Shown: positions 10,546-21,048 of the stretch, in pieces | How positions within the stretch are numbered: the stretch's first letter is position 1 | Layout of the letters: every line of letters starts with the position of its first letter | Assembly: GCA_047967505.1 (NCBI GenBank) | Contig: CM106540.1 | Length of the DNA stretch: 64,000 bases | Reading direction: 5' to 3' (one strand) | Source of the DNA: Dipteris shenzhenensis | Lineage: Eukaryota > Polypodiophyta > Polypodiopsida > Gleicheniales | Position numbers and translations under genes: made by a program | The notes under the pieces: generated by a model | What the model saw: only the letters and a program-made list of their open reading frames with translations | The model's database searches: none | Told to the model about the DNA's origin: nothing

Positions 10546-11465
10546 TCACTTTAGCAAGCCCTGCGAAGGTTCCGAAGGCAACAACACAAGAACCTGTATC
10601 GTTCTAAAATGCTGCACCACAAGAACCTACCGACACACCAAATGCAGTAGGCCAGCTCCAAAGTATCAAGTACACACTATTACTGCAAATAGTCTGACTC
10701 AACGCAAATGTCACCAAGGGCAACCAAGGAGTAGTGCAAGGACCCGACCCCTCCCCTATAAGGTGTTACACACAAGAACCGCCCTATGATTCCAAAGGCA
10801 AGCCCTTGAAAGTAATTGCAATCGTACCACCTCCGATGGTACCGTCCTACCCTTGAAAGTAAGAGTCTATGCCAAGGGCAATCTCCCAAGAGCCCGTCCC
10901 CCCCAAGAAAATGGACCATGCCATAACAACTAAGCCCAATGCCAACATTCCTTTGGCATCCAAGGTAAAACACATGCTGGACACTTACTCTATGTGGCTT
11001 CTAACATGCTATGTGGCAGGATGGCATCTGCCCACACAACATTCCTCATAGCCATCAGGTCTAGGTCTAGGTGATTTAGTACAGTAGGCATCTCACCCGA
11101 TGCACCTGCAACCCACAAGTCACTACCGAACACAGACATACACACACATCCATGATCAACACTAGGTGATTAGGGTCAGTACATCCATTTTTGCATTTGG
11201 TCACCATCGTGCATGGTTGCCTCACAATCAATCCCACACCGCACAAATTCACTCCACTCACTCCCTCTCCCACTCACCTTCACACCCCCTGTCTCTTTTA
11301 CTTCTCTACACAGTCAATATCTCACTGGTGATTGCTATGGAAGTATCTCGCCAACCATTGCTAGCCTGGATCTTGTCAGGCAGTGCCATCAAGTATCCCA
11401 CCAGTCGTTGCCAAAGAATGATCCCATCGATCGTCACGATCCTCGATCCCACTGATCATTGCCCT
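10546..11465 (+). other. Post-pol 3' region of gypsy copy B, no gene
   Basis: Collinear with copy A to about 11,150 (Pro-rich and Thr-rich phrases in several frames, no supportable ORF). It is followed by about 300 bases rich in short phrases of the form atcccatcgatcg / tatcccaccagtcg. No coding signal. Confidence 0.45.
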
Positions 11466-11700
11466 TGACAGATCACACCGACTGTCACCATTTCGTATCA
11501 TGCCGCTCGCAGTCTTTTTTTCATATCGCACCGACCGTCACCATTTCGTATCATGTCGATCACAGTCTTTTTCTCATATCGCACCAACCATTGCCATCTC
11601 GTATCATGCCGATCGCGATCTTTTTTTCATATCACACTGACCGTAGCCATCCCATATCACGTCAGTTGCAATCTTTTTTTCATATCACACCAACTGTCGC
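11466..11700. repeat. 53-bp tandem repeat, about four copies
   Basis: The landmark agtcttttttt..catatc recurs at 11,511, 11,564, 11,617 and 11,670, an exact 53-base period. Units contain accgtcaccatttcgtatcatg-like sequence and are about 80-85% alike. The array lies upstream of the conserved TATA box at 11,764 and is absent from copy A. Confidence 0.8.
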
Positions 11701-11763
11701 CATCGACGTACCTCACCAATCGTCACCATCCACTTACCTGACTGGCCATGGGGATACAAAATC

Positions 11764-11966
11764 TATATAAGCATGCCTTATCTCGCCATGGCAGTTTCCT
11801 CTAGACTCTTGCAAAATTTGCCCAAAATTCTCAAAGCCTCCTGCCCTCTTCCACTGCCATCCAAACTAGCCTATTTATGTCCTCCCACTCTTCCTCGTCT
11901 ACCAACTCCCTCATCACTCAACTGCCATCACTCGTTTCGATGGATCCTAAACATGAATTCTTCATG
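11764..11966 (+). pseudogene. TATA box and truncated start of the post-pol ORF, copy B
   Basis: TATATAA at 11,764-11,770 is followed at 11,940 by ATG and the codons MDPKHEFF. The similarity to copy A (2,192-2,407) stops exactly where the inverted-repeat arm begins (ggggatag at 11,967), so the ORF was severed by the rearrangement that made the palindrome. Confidence 0.6.
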
Positions 11967-13363
11967 GGGATAGTGGAACACACTGTCGTTGACTGGTTTT
12001 TTGGGATTTTTGGGAGATTTTGAGATTCTATTTTGGTTTTGTTATGCTAGGGGGTGCTACACTACCTAGTCTACCTGCACAATGGGAAAAACTTTGAAAA
12101 AAAGCAAAATTTGCAAGCCAAAATGCAAAATTTCTTGAGGAGTGAATTCTAGAACACAAAACAATTTGAAATTTAGCAAGAATCGTCAATTTTGCTAAAA
12201 AGCATAAAAAACAAGCCTCAAATGCTCCAAAATGACTTTTCAACACAAAATGACAGCTTTTCTACTTTTCCGTCCACAACTCTCACTTCTTCACTCTTTC
12301 TTCTCCTACAACTCCACTAAAAGATCCGAGTTAAGCTTGAAGCCTTGCGCAATGGGTGGATAATGAAGGAAGATAAGTGCAATGCAAAAGCATACCTTCT
12401 ATCCTTGGCAGTGGTGCCAAAAATGTGTGGGTTGTGCTCGGGTTGTGGTAGTGACTCACGTGTCGTGGGGATGTTAAGAGATGCCGATGGAGCCTCCACT
12501 CCTAGCTACTCCTTGTGAGAGCAATGCAAGGCACGAGCCATCTGCAAGTGTCACTCAAGCATCCTCTAGATTGTTGCAATGTGTTTCCATGAGAGGAAGA
12601 GGGAAGGGGGAGACGGGAGAAGGGAGGGGAGAAGGGAGGGAGAAGGAGAAGGTAAGAGGAGAGTGAAGGGGGATGGAGTGGCAAACACAAGGGCACCACA
12701 ACGGAAACAACAGAACATCCAAAACACTCTCTTGGACGAGAAGAGGGAGCTTGTATTCAAACTTGTGCAAACAACAATGAAGAACAAAGTCGACACTTTG
12801 GCCTTTTATACATGTCAGCTTTTGAAGGGAGGGCCAATCCTTTTCCTTTTAGCACTCTCCTTCTCTTTACAACCAAAGGCTCTTGGGCCCATAGGCTGCC
12901 AAGAGATATTGCTATTTTTCCATCTCTCCCTACTAGCAAAAATAGCAGTTGCGTTAACCATATTAGAGTTCTTGGGACAAGCGTCACATAAGGAGGTGTT
13001 CCTAATCAGCTCCCAAATAGCACTTGTATTAGCATCACACCTCCAACACTTAGGGGATATGGGGCTCAAATTCCCTGAGCACCCTCATGTCTTAAGTCAT
13101 TTGGGGCTTGAAGCCCATGTACTAGGCTCAAAACCTGGAGTGGTGAGGCTTAACTTTCGCAAGACACTTAACAGTAGCGTGTAGTTGGAACATACAACCT
13201 ATGCACATTGCCTGGGTGCTTTAGCATCATGATATTTGGGGATCAAACTCCTTGAGTTTGAGCTGTACTCCTTCCATAGCTATTTCTATTGATGTAGATC
13301 TGAAATGTGCACGTCGCCTGTAGTCTTTGGCCTTGGGGTGTTTGTTGGAAGCTACAATCTTGC
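11967..13363. repeat. Right arm of the giant inverted repeat, first part
   Basis: Inverse copy of about 6,045-7,424: leader (11,967-12,400), primer-binding site (12,402-12,419), then LTR (12,424-13,363, minus orientation). The arm is interrupted at 13,363 by the copia-1 LTR and resumes at 35,219 after a loss of about 40 bases of target, judged from the uninterrupted left arm. Confidence 0.85.
12402..12419 (-). promoter_or_regulatory. Inverse-oriented gypsy primer-binding site
   Basis: TCCTTGGCAGTGGTGCCA is the reverse complement of a TGGCACCACTGCCAAGGA primer site, matching the left-arm site with three differences. Confidence 0.6.
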
Positions 13364-13661
13364 TGTTGAGATATCAAGCTCTATCCCTGACATATCTCCT
13401 GGATGACTATCATTTATGTCACCGCCTATGTTAGTTGTACTCGTGGTGTAGTTAGACTACCACGTATGTTTTTGGTTTGGGTTCACATATGAACCACGTA
13501 TTCTAGGTTTTGACGTATAGGGTATTTCCCTCTTCTATTGTATTGTTGTTGTGTGCAAAAGTGAAGAAAGGCTTCACCCTCCAACCTTGTGTCCTCTCTC
13601 TTTTGTGTGTTGTGAAGAAAGCTGAACTTGAGTCTCCTATCTCTCTCCCTTATTCTTTACA
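13364..13661 (+). repeat. 5' LTR of copia-1 (type A)
   Basis: TGTTGAGATATCAAGCTC ... TTATTCTTTACA, 298 bases, TG...CA ends, next to TGGTATCAGAGCC. It contains the pyrimidine-rich 3' end shared by the type A LTRs. Confidence 0.9.
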
Positions 13662-13674
13662 TGGTATCAGAGCC
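13662..13674 (+). promoter_or_regulatory. Copia-1 primer-binding site
   Basis: TGGTATCAGAGCC, complementary to the 3' end of initiator-methionine tRNA, immediately after the LTR. Confidence 0.85.
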
Positions 13675-14218
13675 TTGTTCGTGGTAAGGAGCTCAAGAAA
13701 GCTAGCCAAGTTTGTGGTGTCCTGGTAAGAGGACCAGTGTAGCTTTCCTATTTCGAGTTTGGGAGCAAATCTCTGCAGGTAGCACAGCCAGAAGTGCAGG
13801 AGTGCACTGCTTCAGATTGAGAGGCCCTTCGCGGTGCTGCGGGAAAGGGCGAAGCCCTTGGCAACTTTATTTTTCTGATTTGAGGCCGTTTCGGGGCCCG
13901 TTTTGAAGGCGGAAGTTCTTCGCAGGCACTCAGAAAAAGGCCCTGTTTTTGCTGTGCGACCACCGCACGGCTAGTCGGTGGAAAGGTGCCATAGAAATTG
14001 CATCGTATGCCTATGTGCAGAGATATTGGGAGTTGCAGATTCATGCCTGTTGCCTGTTGATGCAAAATCGTCATGAGGAAGTGACTGTGTGGTGAAATAC
14101 CACTTTCGTCAGTGTTGCAGATCTGCCCCTGTGAGGCTCTTTGCAGAAGTTTTTCTATTTGCCCTTCTGAGGCATTTGCTGTGTTTACAGGTTGCTGTTG
14201 CAATTTGTGATTTGTAAA

Positions 14219-15075
14219 ATGTCTGAGAATCTGTCTACCATTGTCAGTGAGAAGCTTGACAAGAACAACTTCCAAGCATGGAAGTTCAGGATGACAAACT
14301 TCTTTATGGGAAAGGGAGTTTGGGATTACATCAGTGGTGAAACTGCAGAACCAGTTTTGGGTGCTGCTCCCACTCCTGCTGAATTGAAGGCCTTTAAAGA
14401 ATGGCATGAAAAAGCCAGAAAATGCCTGTATTGGCTGTCCGTTAGCATTTGAGATTCTATGATTGTGCATATACAGGATCTAGAGACGCCTAAGGAGGCA
14501 TGGGATACATTGGTGAAGCTGTATAGCACAAATACCAAAGCACGAAAGATGCAGCTAAAGCAGGAGTTGCACAATGTGCAAAGGAAAAATCTAAATATAA
14601 ATGAGTATTCCTTGAAGGTGAAAGGCCTTGCAGATTCTCTTGCCTCCATTGGAGCACCTGTTGATGATGAGGACTTAGTGTCCGTGACCTTGAATGGTCT
14701 TGGGAAAGATTATGCACAATTTCGGACATCCATTGGAGTCCGTGAAACATTTCCTGATTTTCAGGAACTTATTGCTCTCTTGCTGAGTGAAGAGGAATGG
14801 TGGTTCAGCCACCTCAACTTCTCAAGAGACTGCTTTCTACTCGAATACAGGTAGAGGCAGAGGTAGAGGAAGAGGCCGTTCTGGTGGCCGTGCAGGAAAT
14901 CAGAACCAACAGCAACAACAGGAAACCAGTCCTATGGAGGAGGACGTGGTAGTTCTAGAGGCAGGGGGAGCCAAAGAGGCCGTGGTTCATGGCAAAGGAA
15001 CCAGCAAGTAAATAGCAGCATAGAATGCTATTATTGTGGAAAGCCTGGACACAAGGAGAATACATGCTATAAAAA
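14219..15075 (+). pseudogene. Copia-1 gag, broken
   Basis: Start ATG at 14,219 (MSENLSTIVSEKL), chosen because copia-2 has the same start and the preceding leader is conserved. Gag features: NNFQAWKFRMTNF near residue 17, a UBN2-type helical core (TPKEAWDTLVKLY), an RG-rich segment near 14,850-14,990 and the nucleic-acid-binding CCHC knuckle CYYCGKPGHKENTCYKK near 15,028-15,078. Breaks: a TGA at 14,450-14,452 where copia-2 has TCA, and a 5-base deletion near 14,795 that shifts the frame. Gag would form the virus-like particle. Confidence 0.85.
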
Positions 15076-15100
15076 GCAGAATGACATCAAAAGTGGAAAG

Positions 15101-15815
15101 TTGCAGCAAAGCAACTATGCATCATCAAGTGGGCATGGTGACGACAGAAATGAGCACCTTTTTGTGATGCAGCATATGGTTAACTCCATGTCAGGAGATG
15201 CTGCAGCTTGCAATGATGTTTGGTATGTTGATTCAGGTGCCTCTAACCACATGATCAGTCATGGTGAGTGGTTTCATGATGTCAGAAATTTGGATAAGCC
15301 AGGTTACGTTGAAACAGGTGATGATACTGCGCACCCAATTACGCAGGTTGGTAAAGTACCATTGGCTATGCAGGATGGCAAAACAAAGTACTTGGCAGAT
15401 GTACTTCATGTTCCAAAAATCACTAAGAACCTGGTTTCAGTTGGCCAGATGGTTGAGCAAGGTCTGCAGGTTAGATTTAATCCTGATGGATGCTTTGTTG
15501 AGGAATTGAAAAATAAATGCCGCTTGGTTGCGAAAGGCAACAAAAATGGAAGAATGTTCACCTTGGATGTTGATATGCCTGAGGTGAAAGCTGCTATGTT
15601 TGCGCATGGGAGAGGTGTCATTGCAGATATTGAGATATGGCACAAGCGCATTGGGCATGTGAATATACAAAGGCTGAAATCTATGCAAACGAAAAACATT
15701 GTTGCAGGTTTGCCTAAATTCAGAGTTGAGGGAATACAAAAGGTATGTGAAGCATGCCAAATGGGTAAGCAGGCCAGACATGCATTTCCCAAAAATGCTA
15801 AGGTGAGCAGAAGAC
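15101..15815 (+). pseudogene. Copia-1 protease and GAG-pre-integrase region
   Basis: Open from 15,101. It contains the aspartic protease active site DSGASNHM near 15,230 (intact Asp-Ser-Gly, unlike copia-2) and the conserved VPKITKNLVSVGQM block. The GAG-pre-integrase zinc region follows (IWHKRIGHVNIQRLKSM near 15,636, then CEACQMGKQAR near 15,755). It ends at the truncation point 15,815; codons after that belong to other DNA. Confidence 0.85.
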
Positions 15816-15863
15816 GTTTATTGAGCATCTCCACACCTTCTCCTTCTCTACACTCCTTTACTC

Positions 15864-18780
15864 ATGGCACCATTCGGGGATGTCTCCAACAAGTACCAAG
15901 TTCACTTAGAGTTAGAGGCTGAATATGCAAGCACACGTAGTCTAGGATTGGGGGGAGCTTCCAAAATCCATAATCTTCATTTGCAAGGAAAGAAGCATCT
16001 CGACCTTTGGGTAGAAGGATCCTTGTATCCTTTAGATCCTGCCAACCAAAAGAGCCCTTCTTTCCATGCAATGCATGAGCTATTTTGGTTTGTTGGAAAT
16101 GGACATGAGGGGTTGCTTAGTTATTGCAATCGGTTAAACAATGCTCAGTCAATGGCTATGCAAGCAAGCGAGATGTGCAAAGCCCAAGCAGAGATGCTAG
16201 CAAATTTAGGAAATAGCACCATTGTTGCAATCCATTACTCTATGCAGGATCTTCAAAGGGAGAACTAGGATCTTTATGATAAAGCCAAAGCATTGGACTT
16301 GGAGTGAAATGCATTGGATTTGGAGCGACATAAATTAGAAGAGTCACTCTGTAAGCTCGCTAAGTCTAAAAAAGGTTTGGAAAGATCTATATACAATCAA
16401 GTACGACAAGCCATAGAGAAGGAACAAGAGAAGGTAGAAGAACGAGTGCAAAAGATGAAAGAAACACCTTTGGGATTGGAGGAGAGGAAAAGAAGGTACT
16501 TACATAACATGGATGCATTGGCACCCACTGGTGATGCTAGAAAGAGGAGAGTTCGGGCTACAAGGTTGGTTATCAAATGTTCCAATGAGATTACACTCTT
16601 TTGTGCTACACTGTTTATGACTAAGTTTTTATTGTGTTCTTCTTTAGGAATGTCATGGAAGATGTGATGGGAAGAATGGACTAGGATGATATTGACTATT
16701 CACATGCTCTATCTAGTTTATTGAAGTCAACCGATGTCATTGGGATACTAAGGGACCCAAGACACAAGCGCCTACATGTGCAAGTTGCTGAGGAGGTGAT
16801 GAAGGGCTTCAAGGATATTTTGGATGCAAAGGAGATGCTTGCAGCTTGTGATACTATTGGTGTAAGTCATGAAGCTTACACATCTATTTGTGAAATTTTC
16901 AAGTCTACTATTTTGGGAAAGTATAAGAAGTCTACAGTGCCCCTACCACACCTTGGTCTATGAGACGTGCATGGTGAGAAATAAACCAATGTGCAAGAGA
17001 AATGCGTGGAGGGTACCATTGCGTAAGGGGCAAAATGACTTGGAAGAGTAAAAAGAAATCTAGCTTGCAAACCTTTGAGATGAATGCTTTCAACAATGTC
17101 TACTTAGATGTTGAGAAATTGCAACAAGCAATGGTCAAATTCTTTGGCATGAGAGAAGATAGTACTTAGAGGAAATCCGTTATAGCATTGCACTTTACTT
17201 AGTTCATTTCCTATATCATGTCTATCCTAACAATTTTTCTCTTTTGTTGTACAAATTGCAATGGAAAGCTCATATTTGTCATCAAAATGGATGAAGCTCA
17301 ATTGGTGAAAGAACACAAGTTAGAGAGAGTCAGCATCTGCATTATGAATAAAGCCTTAGCCTTTGTTCAAGGGGATGAAGAAGTAGAGCAAGATTTCTCA
17401 GTGCAATTAGAGAAAGATATATGGTGGCTTGCAGCATTTGAGACTCTGAAAGAGTGCCATGAGACATTGAAGTGGGTTCTAGATAGAATAGGAATCCCAT
17501 CGACCATCCGAAGACAAGAGGAAGGGAAAACATTGACAATCGATGGCCGTGGAACCTTTCAAGTTGAATGGCATCTTGCTGGTGATTTAAAAACCCTCAA
17601 GTGCTTACATGATTGTGATACAGGGGCAAATGCAATGAACACATGCCTTTATTGCATGTGTTTGCAACATAAGCAAAAGGCTAGCTTACAGTGGGAGAAT
17701 GGCATTCTATCTTGCATCTAAATGCAAGCTCCAAATCATGACAAGAAGGATCCAAAGTGGGATCCCATCTTGCCCATCCCACTTGAGAGAGTACACATAT
17801 GTACTTTACATGCAGAACTGTGCGTACTTGATAAGTTGTATTTGCATCTTGTTTATGCTTGGAACTTAATTCCATAAGAAGTATCCACATGGTGCATTGC
17901 ATAAGCTAAGAAGTTGTTGTCAGAGATGGGATTCCATGGAGGACATGTCAAATTTAAGGAGGATAAGAAAATGTCTTAGGCAACACAAAATCTTCCTGCA
18001 AAAGTGTCCATGGGTGGAGGGAAGGCAAGGAGATTCCTATTGAACCACAATCTCGACAAAGAGAAACATACATTGTCTAAAAGTAGTTTGGGTTGGGAAT
18101 ACTAGAAAGCATTGTGTGAATGCATGACCAATAAGGCTTCTCATCCTCAAGTAGCAACTTTGAGAGCTAAAGTATGGACAAAGGTAGATGCATCAATAAA
18201 ATTGCTTCGCCAAGTTCAAATCGATGAGGTACTATGAAAGGTTCAGGATGGCTGTGAAAGAGTTTATGCAATTAATGGTGAAAGCATGGAGGGAGTCACA
18301 CATTATGCATTACATGGTAATCTTGGCACCATCGTAATATTTAGCACTTGCTTTATAAATGATTTTTGTTTCTGATTTGATTCTCATCCTGTTTGCAGCA
18401 TATTCTCTATGCACACGGACCATGGTTTGTACAAAATTGGGATCCTTTGTCAATTTGGAATACACAAGGCATGGAGAAGTCGCACTATAGAGCCAAGGTA
18501 GCCTACTTCAAGAACTCAAGGCATGGTGGTGGTGTCACTCACAGCAATGCATTGCATGAGATGTTCGACTAGTTTTTTAGATGTTTACTAGGAAGGACTT
18601 TGAAGTCTAAAAAGGCAAAGGCATCAGAACTTGCAAAAGTAGTTCAAATTGTATCAAAGAATAGAAGGCATAGTGCTTGGAAAGCATCCATAGGGAGTCA
18701 AGGAGTCACACGTTGGTTGCAAGCTAGAGTGAGAGAAGGGAGCAGATGGGTCCAACCACCAACAGAAGCTATGGTGTAAT
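15864..18780 (+). pseudogene. Multi-exon transposase-like gene of unfamiliar class
   Basis: First ATG at 15,864, 48 bases after copia-1 ends. The frame runs through two C-to-T-type stops (TAG 16,267, TGA near 16,304) into a strong coiled coil (LERHKLEESLCKLAKSKKG through about 16,500), then probable introns (AAG/GTTGGT near 16,567 to TTTAG near 16,648; GTAATC near 18,319 to TTTGCAG near 18,400). A more conserved-looking part spans 17,290-18,780: WHLAGDLKTLKCLHDC followed by CLYCMC near 17,573-17,660, ERVHICTLHAELCVLDKLY near 17,788 and WNTQGMEKSHYRAK near 18,456. The pattern D-x-K-x-L ... C-x2-C, then H-x-E-L and an E-K block recalls RNase-H-fold transposases of large eukaryotic DNA transposons (Plavaka/KDZ-like). 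That is inference; no named family is certain. Several stops make it inactive. Confidence 0.5.
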
Positions 18781-18805
18781 TGTATACAAATATGAAATAA
18801 ATATA

Positions 18806-18923
18806 TTGCTTATTTTGACCACAATCTGTGTGCTCACTCTTTAATATCTTGCTTATTTTGACCACAATTTGTGTGCTCACTCTTTAATATCTTGCTTATT
18901 TTGACCACAATTTTTGTACTCAC
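18806..18923. repeat. 43-bp tandem repeat, 2.7 copies
   Basis: ttgcttattttgaccacaat recurs at 18,806, 18,849 and 18,892, an exact 43-base period with one or two differences between units. Confidence 0.85.
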
Positions 18924-18943
18924 ATGATGTTGGGGAAAGTGGG

Positions 18944-19140
18944 GACATGGTGAAGGAGGGGGGAGAGAAGGGAGGGGCATGGGGTGGGGCAAGGGGAGGG
19001 GTGGAGTGGTAGCAAGGGTGGGGGGAGGGGGGGATGGGGAAGGGCGATGAGTGTGGGTGGGGCAAGTAGGGGGAGGGCAAGGGGGGGGAGGGCGATGAGG
19101 GTGGGGTGGTTGGAGGGGTTAGGGTGAGGGCAGGGGGCAC
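18944..19140 (+). promoter_or_regulatory. G-tract block upstream of the histone-like gene
   Basis: Nearly 200 bases made of runs such as ggaggggggagag, gggtggggcaagggg and gggggggagggcgat. Many closely spaced G-tracts on the plus strand could fold into G-quadruplexes. It ends about 50 bases before the TATA box of the H3-like gene. Any ORFs here are compositional artefacts. Confidence 0.6.
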
Positions 19141-19144
19141 GATG

Positions 19145-19215
19145 AAACCCTAAATGTAATTAAAAGGGATGTCAAAACATGATGGGCCCTTATAAAAAGT
19201 TAAAAAAAACCCTAA
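19145..19215 (+). promoter_or_regulatory. Telo-boxes and TATA box of the H3-like gene
   Basis: AAACCCTAA at 19,145-19,153, TATAAAAA at 19,191-19,198 and AAACCCTAA again at about 19,206-19,214, with the ATG at 19,229. The AAACCCTA telo-box is common in promoters of plant histone and ribosomal-protein genes. The arrangement therefore fits an independently transcribed histone-type gene. Confidence 0.6.
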
Positions 19216-19228
19216 CTCTCATTATTCA

Positions 19229-20302
19229 ATGGTAAGAGTGAAGAACACTGCTAGACCCACTGGACGCCACCTCCACCCTTCCTCCTCTAGCTCCACCACC
19301 TCCATGGCATCCATGCACATGGACCTATCTAGGACCAGTAGTGCCTCCCTCGACTCTCATGAGCCCTCCCCCAACTCGCCCAAGTCTCATGAGCCCACTC
19401 CCTAGTCTCCTGAGCCTTCTTCTCCTCCCAAGTCCCGTGAGCCCACTCCCTAGCCCCAAGAGCATGAGCCTTCCCCTCAACCTTCTCCCCAACCTTCCCC
19501 TCAGCCTTCCCCTCAGCTTCAGCCTTAGCATGACCCTTAGCCTTCCGCTCAGCCTCAGCCTCAGCCTGTGACCCTCAACCTTCCTCTCAGCCTTCCCCTC
19601 AACCTTCCCCTCAGCCTTCCCCCCGGCCTTCCCCATCAGCCTTCCCCCCGGCCTTCCCCTCCCCATGAGATCCCTCTCCTGATCGAACAAAATGTGTTCG
19701 ATAACCTCTCGGATATAGAGAGGCTTCCTAAGGGTCAACAAACTACCAAGAAGAGAACCATCTTCCATGTCTCGGAGATACAGCCCATGGCAGAGATGAC
19801 CCCTGTGCCCATGAGGAGGGTAAAGTAGACTCCAAGGAAAACCCATTCCAAAGAAGGCCAAAGCTCCAGACGTCAGTGAGAGGAGGACTCGGAGGAGGAC
19901 CAAAACAGACAAGAGCAGCGGAAGAAGTTCATGGCAAACAAGAGGTCGTGGGAAGGTGTTTGGGTACCTGTAAGGCCCCCACCAAGAGTTAAGAAGCCGT
20001 ATCGAGCAAAACTAGGAGCACGGGCCCTGAGGGAGATCAGGAAAATGCAAAAGACCACCAACAACTTGATCCCACGTGATCCCTTCCAACATGTGGTATG
20101 GGAGATTGCATAGGGATACAAGAATGACGTGCGCTTTAGCACAGGAGCTATGGGGGCACTCCAAGAGGATGCAAAGCAAGTGACCACCACTCTATTCAAG
20201 GACGCAGACTTGTGTGCCATCCATGCAAAGTGCGTCACGGTCATGGACAAGGACATGGATTTTGCAAAGCGGCTACGGAGTGACCCAAGTTTGAAGCCCT
20301 AA
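19229..20302 (+). pseudogene. Histone H3-family gene with Pro-rich insertion, stop-riddled
   Basis: A single 358-codon frame from ATG 19,229 to TAA 20,300. The start reads MVRVKNTARPTG, like the H3 tail. Next comes a long Ser/Pro/Glu-rich insertion (HEPSP, PQPSP repeats, residues about 40-150), an acidic-basic linker (residues about 205-240), then a full histone fold: [19 protein letters not shown] near residue 255, LIPRDPF (alpha-N/alpha-1), a canonical-length loop 1, DLCAIHAKCVTVMDKD (alpha-3) and a final FAKRLR helix. There is no frameshift, but seven in-frame stops: six TAG, all where Gln is plausible (19,403 and 20,111 among them), and one TGA. LIP before PF recalls centromeric H3. A histone H3 would package DNA in nucleosomes. 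Polyadenylation signal AATAAA at 20,396. H3 identity is firm; function is lost or depends on readthrough. Confidence 0.85.
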
Positions 20303-21048
20303 ATTCTCTTTTAGCCCACTCTTAGGACTTAGACACCCCACACCTACCCTTGAAGGCACTATATTGTATCTAAGGCCCAAGGGTCGATTTTCTTAAATAA
20401 AATATATCGACATTCTCTACACTAGCACATTGTTGTATATTTTCCAATGCTTGCAGTAAGTGATCATTTTAAGTTAAGTTTTGAATTTTGTCAAATCCTG
20501 AAGGAATTTCACCATCGCACAGAAGGGAAAAGTGTCCGACACGTCGCGAGGACTCCAGAAATCCCAAAACCTGCCATGGCATGAATTTGGGCATTCTGGC
20601 AAGTCCAGAATGCCCAAATTCACTTTGTGGCGGGTTTTGGGCTTTCTGGGGCCCTAGCAACTAGACACTTTTCCCTTCTGCACAACGTTGAAATTCCTTT
20701 AGGGTTTGACATAAATGAACTCTTGACAGAGTGCTCAAATTCATGCCGTGGCAGGTTCTGGGCTTTCTGGGGTCCTAGCGACATGCTGGACAATTTTCCC
20801 TTCTGCACGATGGTGAAATTCCTTCAGGATTTGACAGAAATGAACTCTTGATACCCAAAATTGGTGAAAATGATACTAAATTGGCTAGAAATTTATTAAA
20901 TTAACACAATTAAAATGATGGAGAAAATATGTCATCGACTTAAACAAAATACAATGGAATTCATGACAAGCAATGATAGCTTAAAACAAATAATAAAGAC
21001 ATGTAGTCATATATCCATTTAAATATATGTTTATATGTACAAAAGGCC
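20303..21048. repeat. Foldback between convergent genes (20,491-20,840), three related units
   Basis: 20,491-20,599 is the inverse of about 20,605-20,710 (centre gaatttgggcattctgg / ccagaatgcccaaattc). The right unit is repeated directly at about 20,729-20,840 (gcaggttctgggctttctgg ... ttcccttctgcac). The array sits between the 3' end of the H3-like gene and the 3' end of the minus-strand gene. The remaining bases to 21,048 are AT-rich with no gene seen. Confidence 0.75.

Larger units (their letters stand above)
13364..15815 (+). mobile_element. Copia-1: Ty1/copia element, 3' half missing
   Basis: Starts with a 298-base LTR (13,364-13,661) identical in length to the 5' LTR of copia-2, followed at once by the initiator-Met primer site. 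Gag, zinc knuckle, protease and the GAG-pre-integrase region are present. Sequence stops matching copia-2 at aagac (15,811-15,815), where the latter continues with the integrase core. Integrase, reverse transcriptase, RNase H and the 3' LTR are absent. What follows is unrelated transposase-like DNA, so this element was truncated by the arrival of, or a deletion at, the neighbouring block. Confidence 0.9.

Noticed and set aside
11466-11700. Regularly spaced repeats considered as a CRISPR array
   Set aside because: The 53-bp units are contiguous tandem copies with no unique spacers, in a plant retroelement context with no cas genes.
18877-19140. Minus-strand Pro/Ser-rich ORF
   Set aside because: It is a translation of the G-tract block; low complexity only.
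19325-19912. 195-codon minus-strand Gly/Arg/Leu-rich ORF
   Set aside because: It is the antisense shadow of the Pro/Ser/Gln repeat of the H3-like gene.
19229-20302. Alternative nuclear code in which TAG means glutamine (as in some green algae)
   Set aside because: The 682-codon copia frame at 25,079-27,127 contains no internal TAG and uses CAG/CAA for Gln. Several TAGs replace Trp or Glu (25,061; 46,108), and many other stop and frame errors occur. Methylation-linked decay explains the data better.
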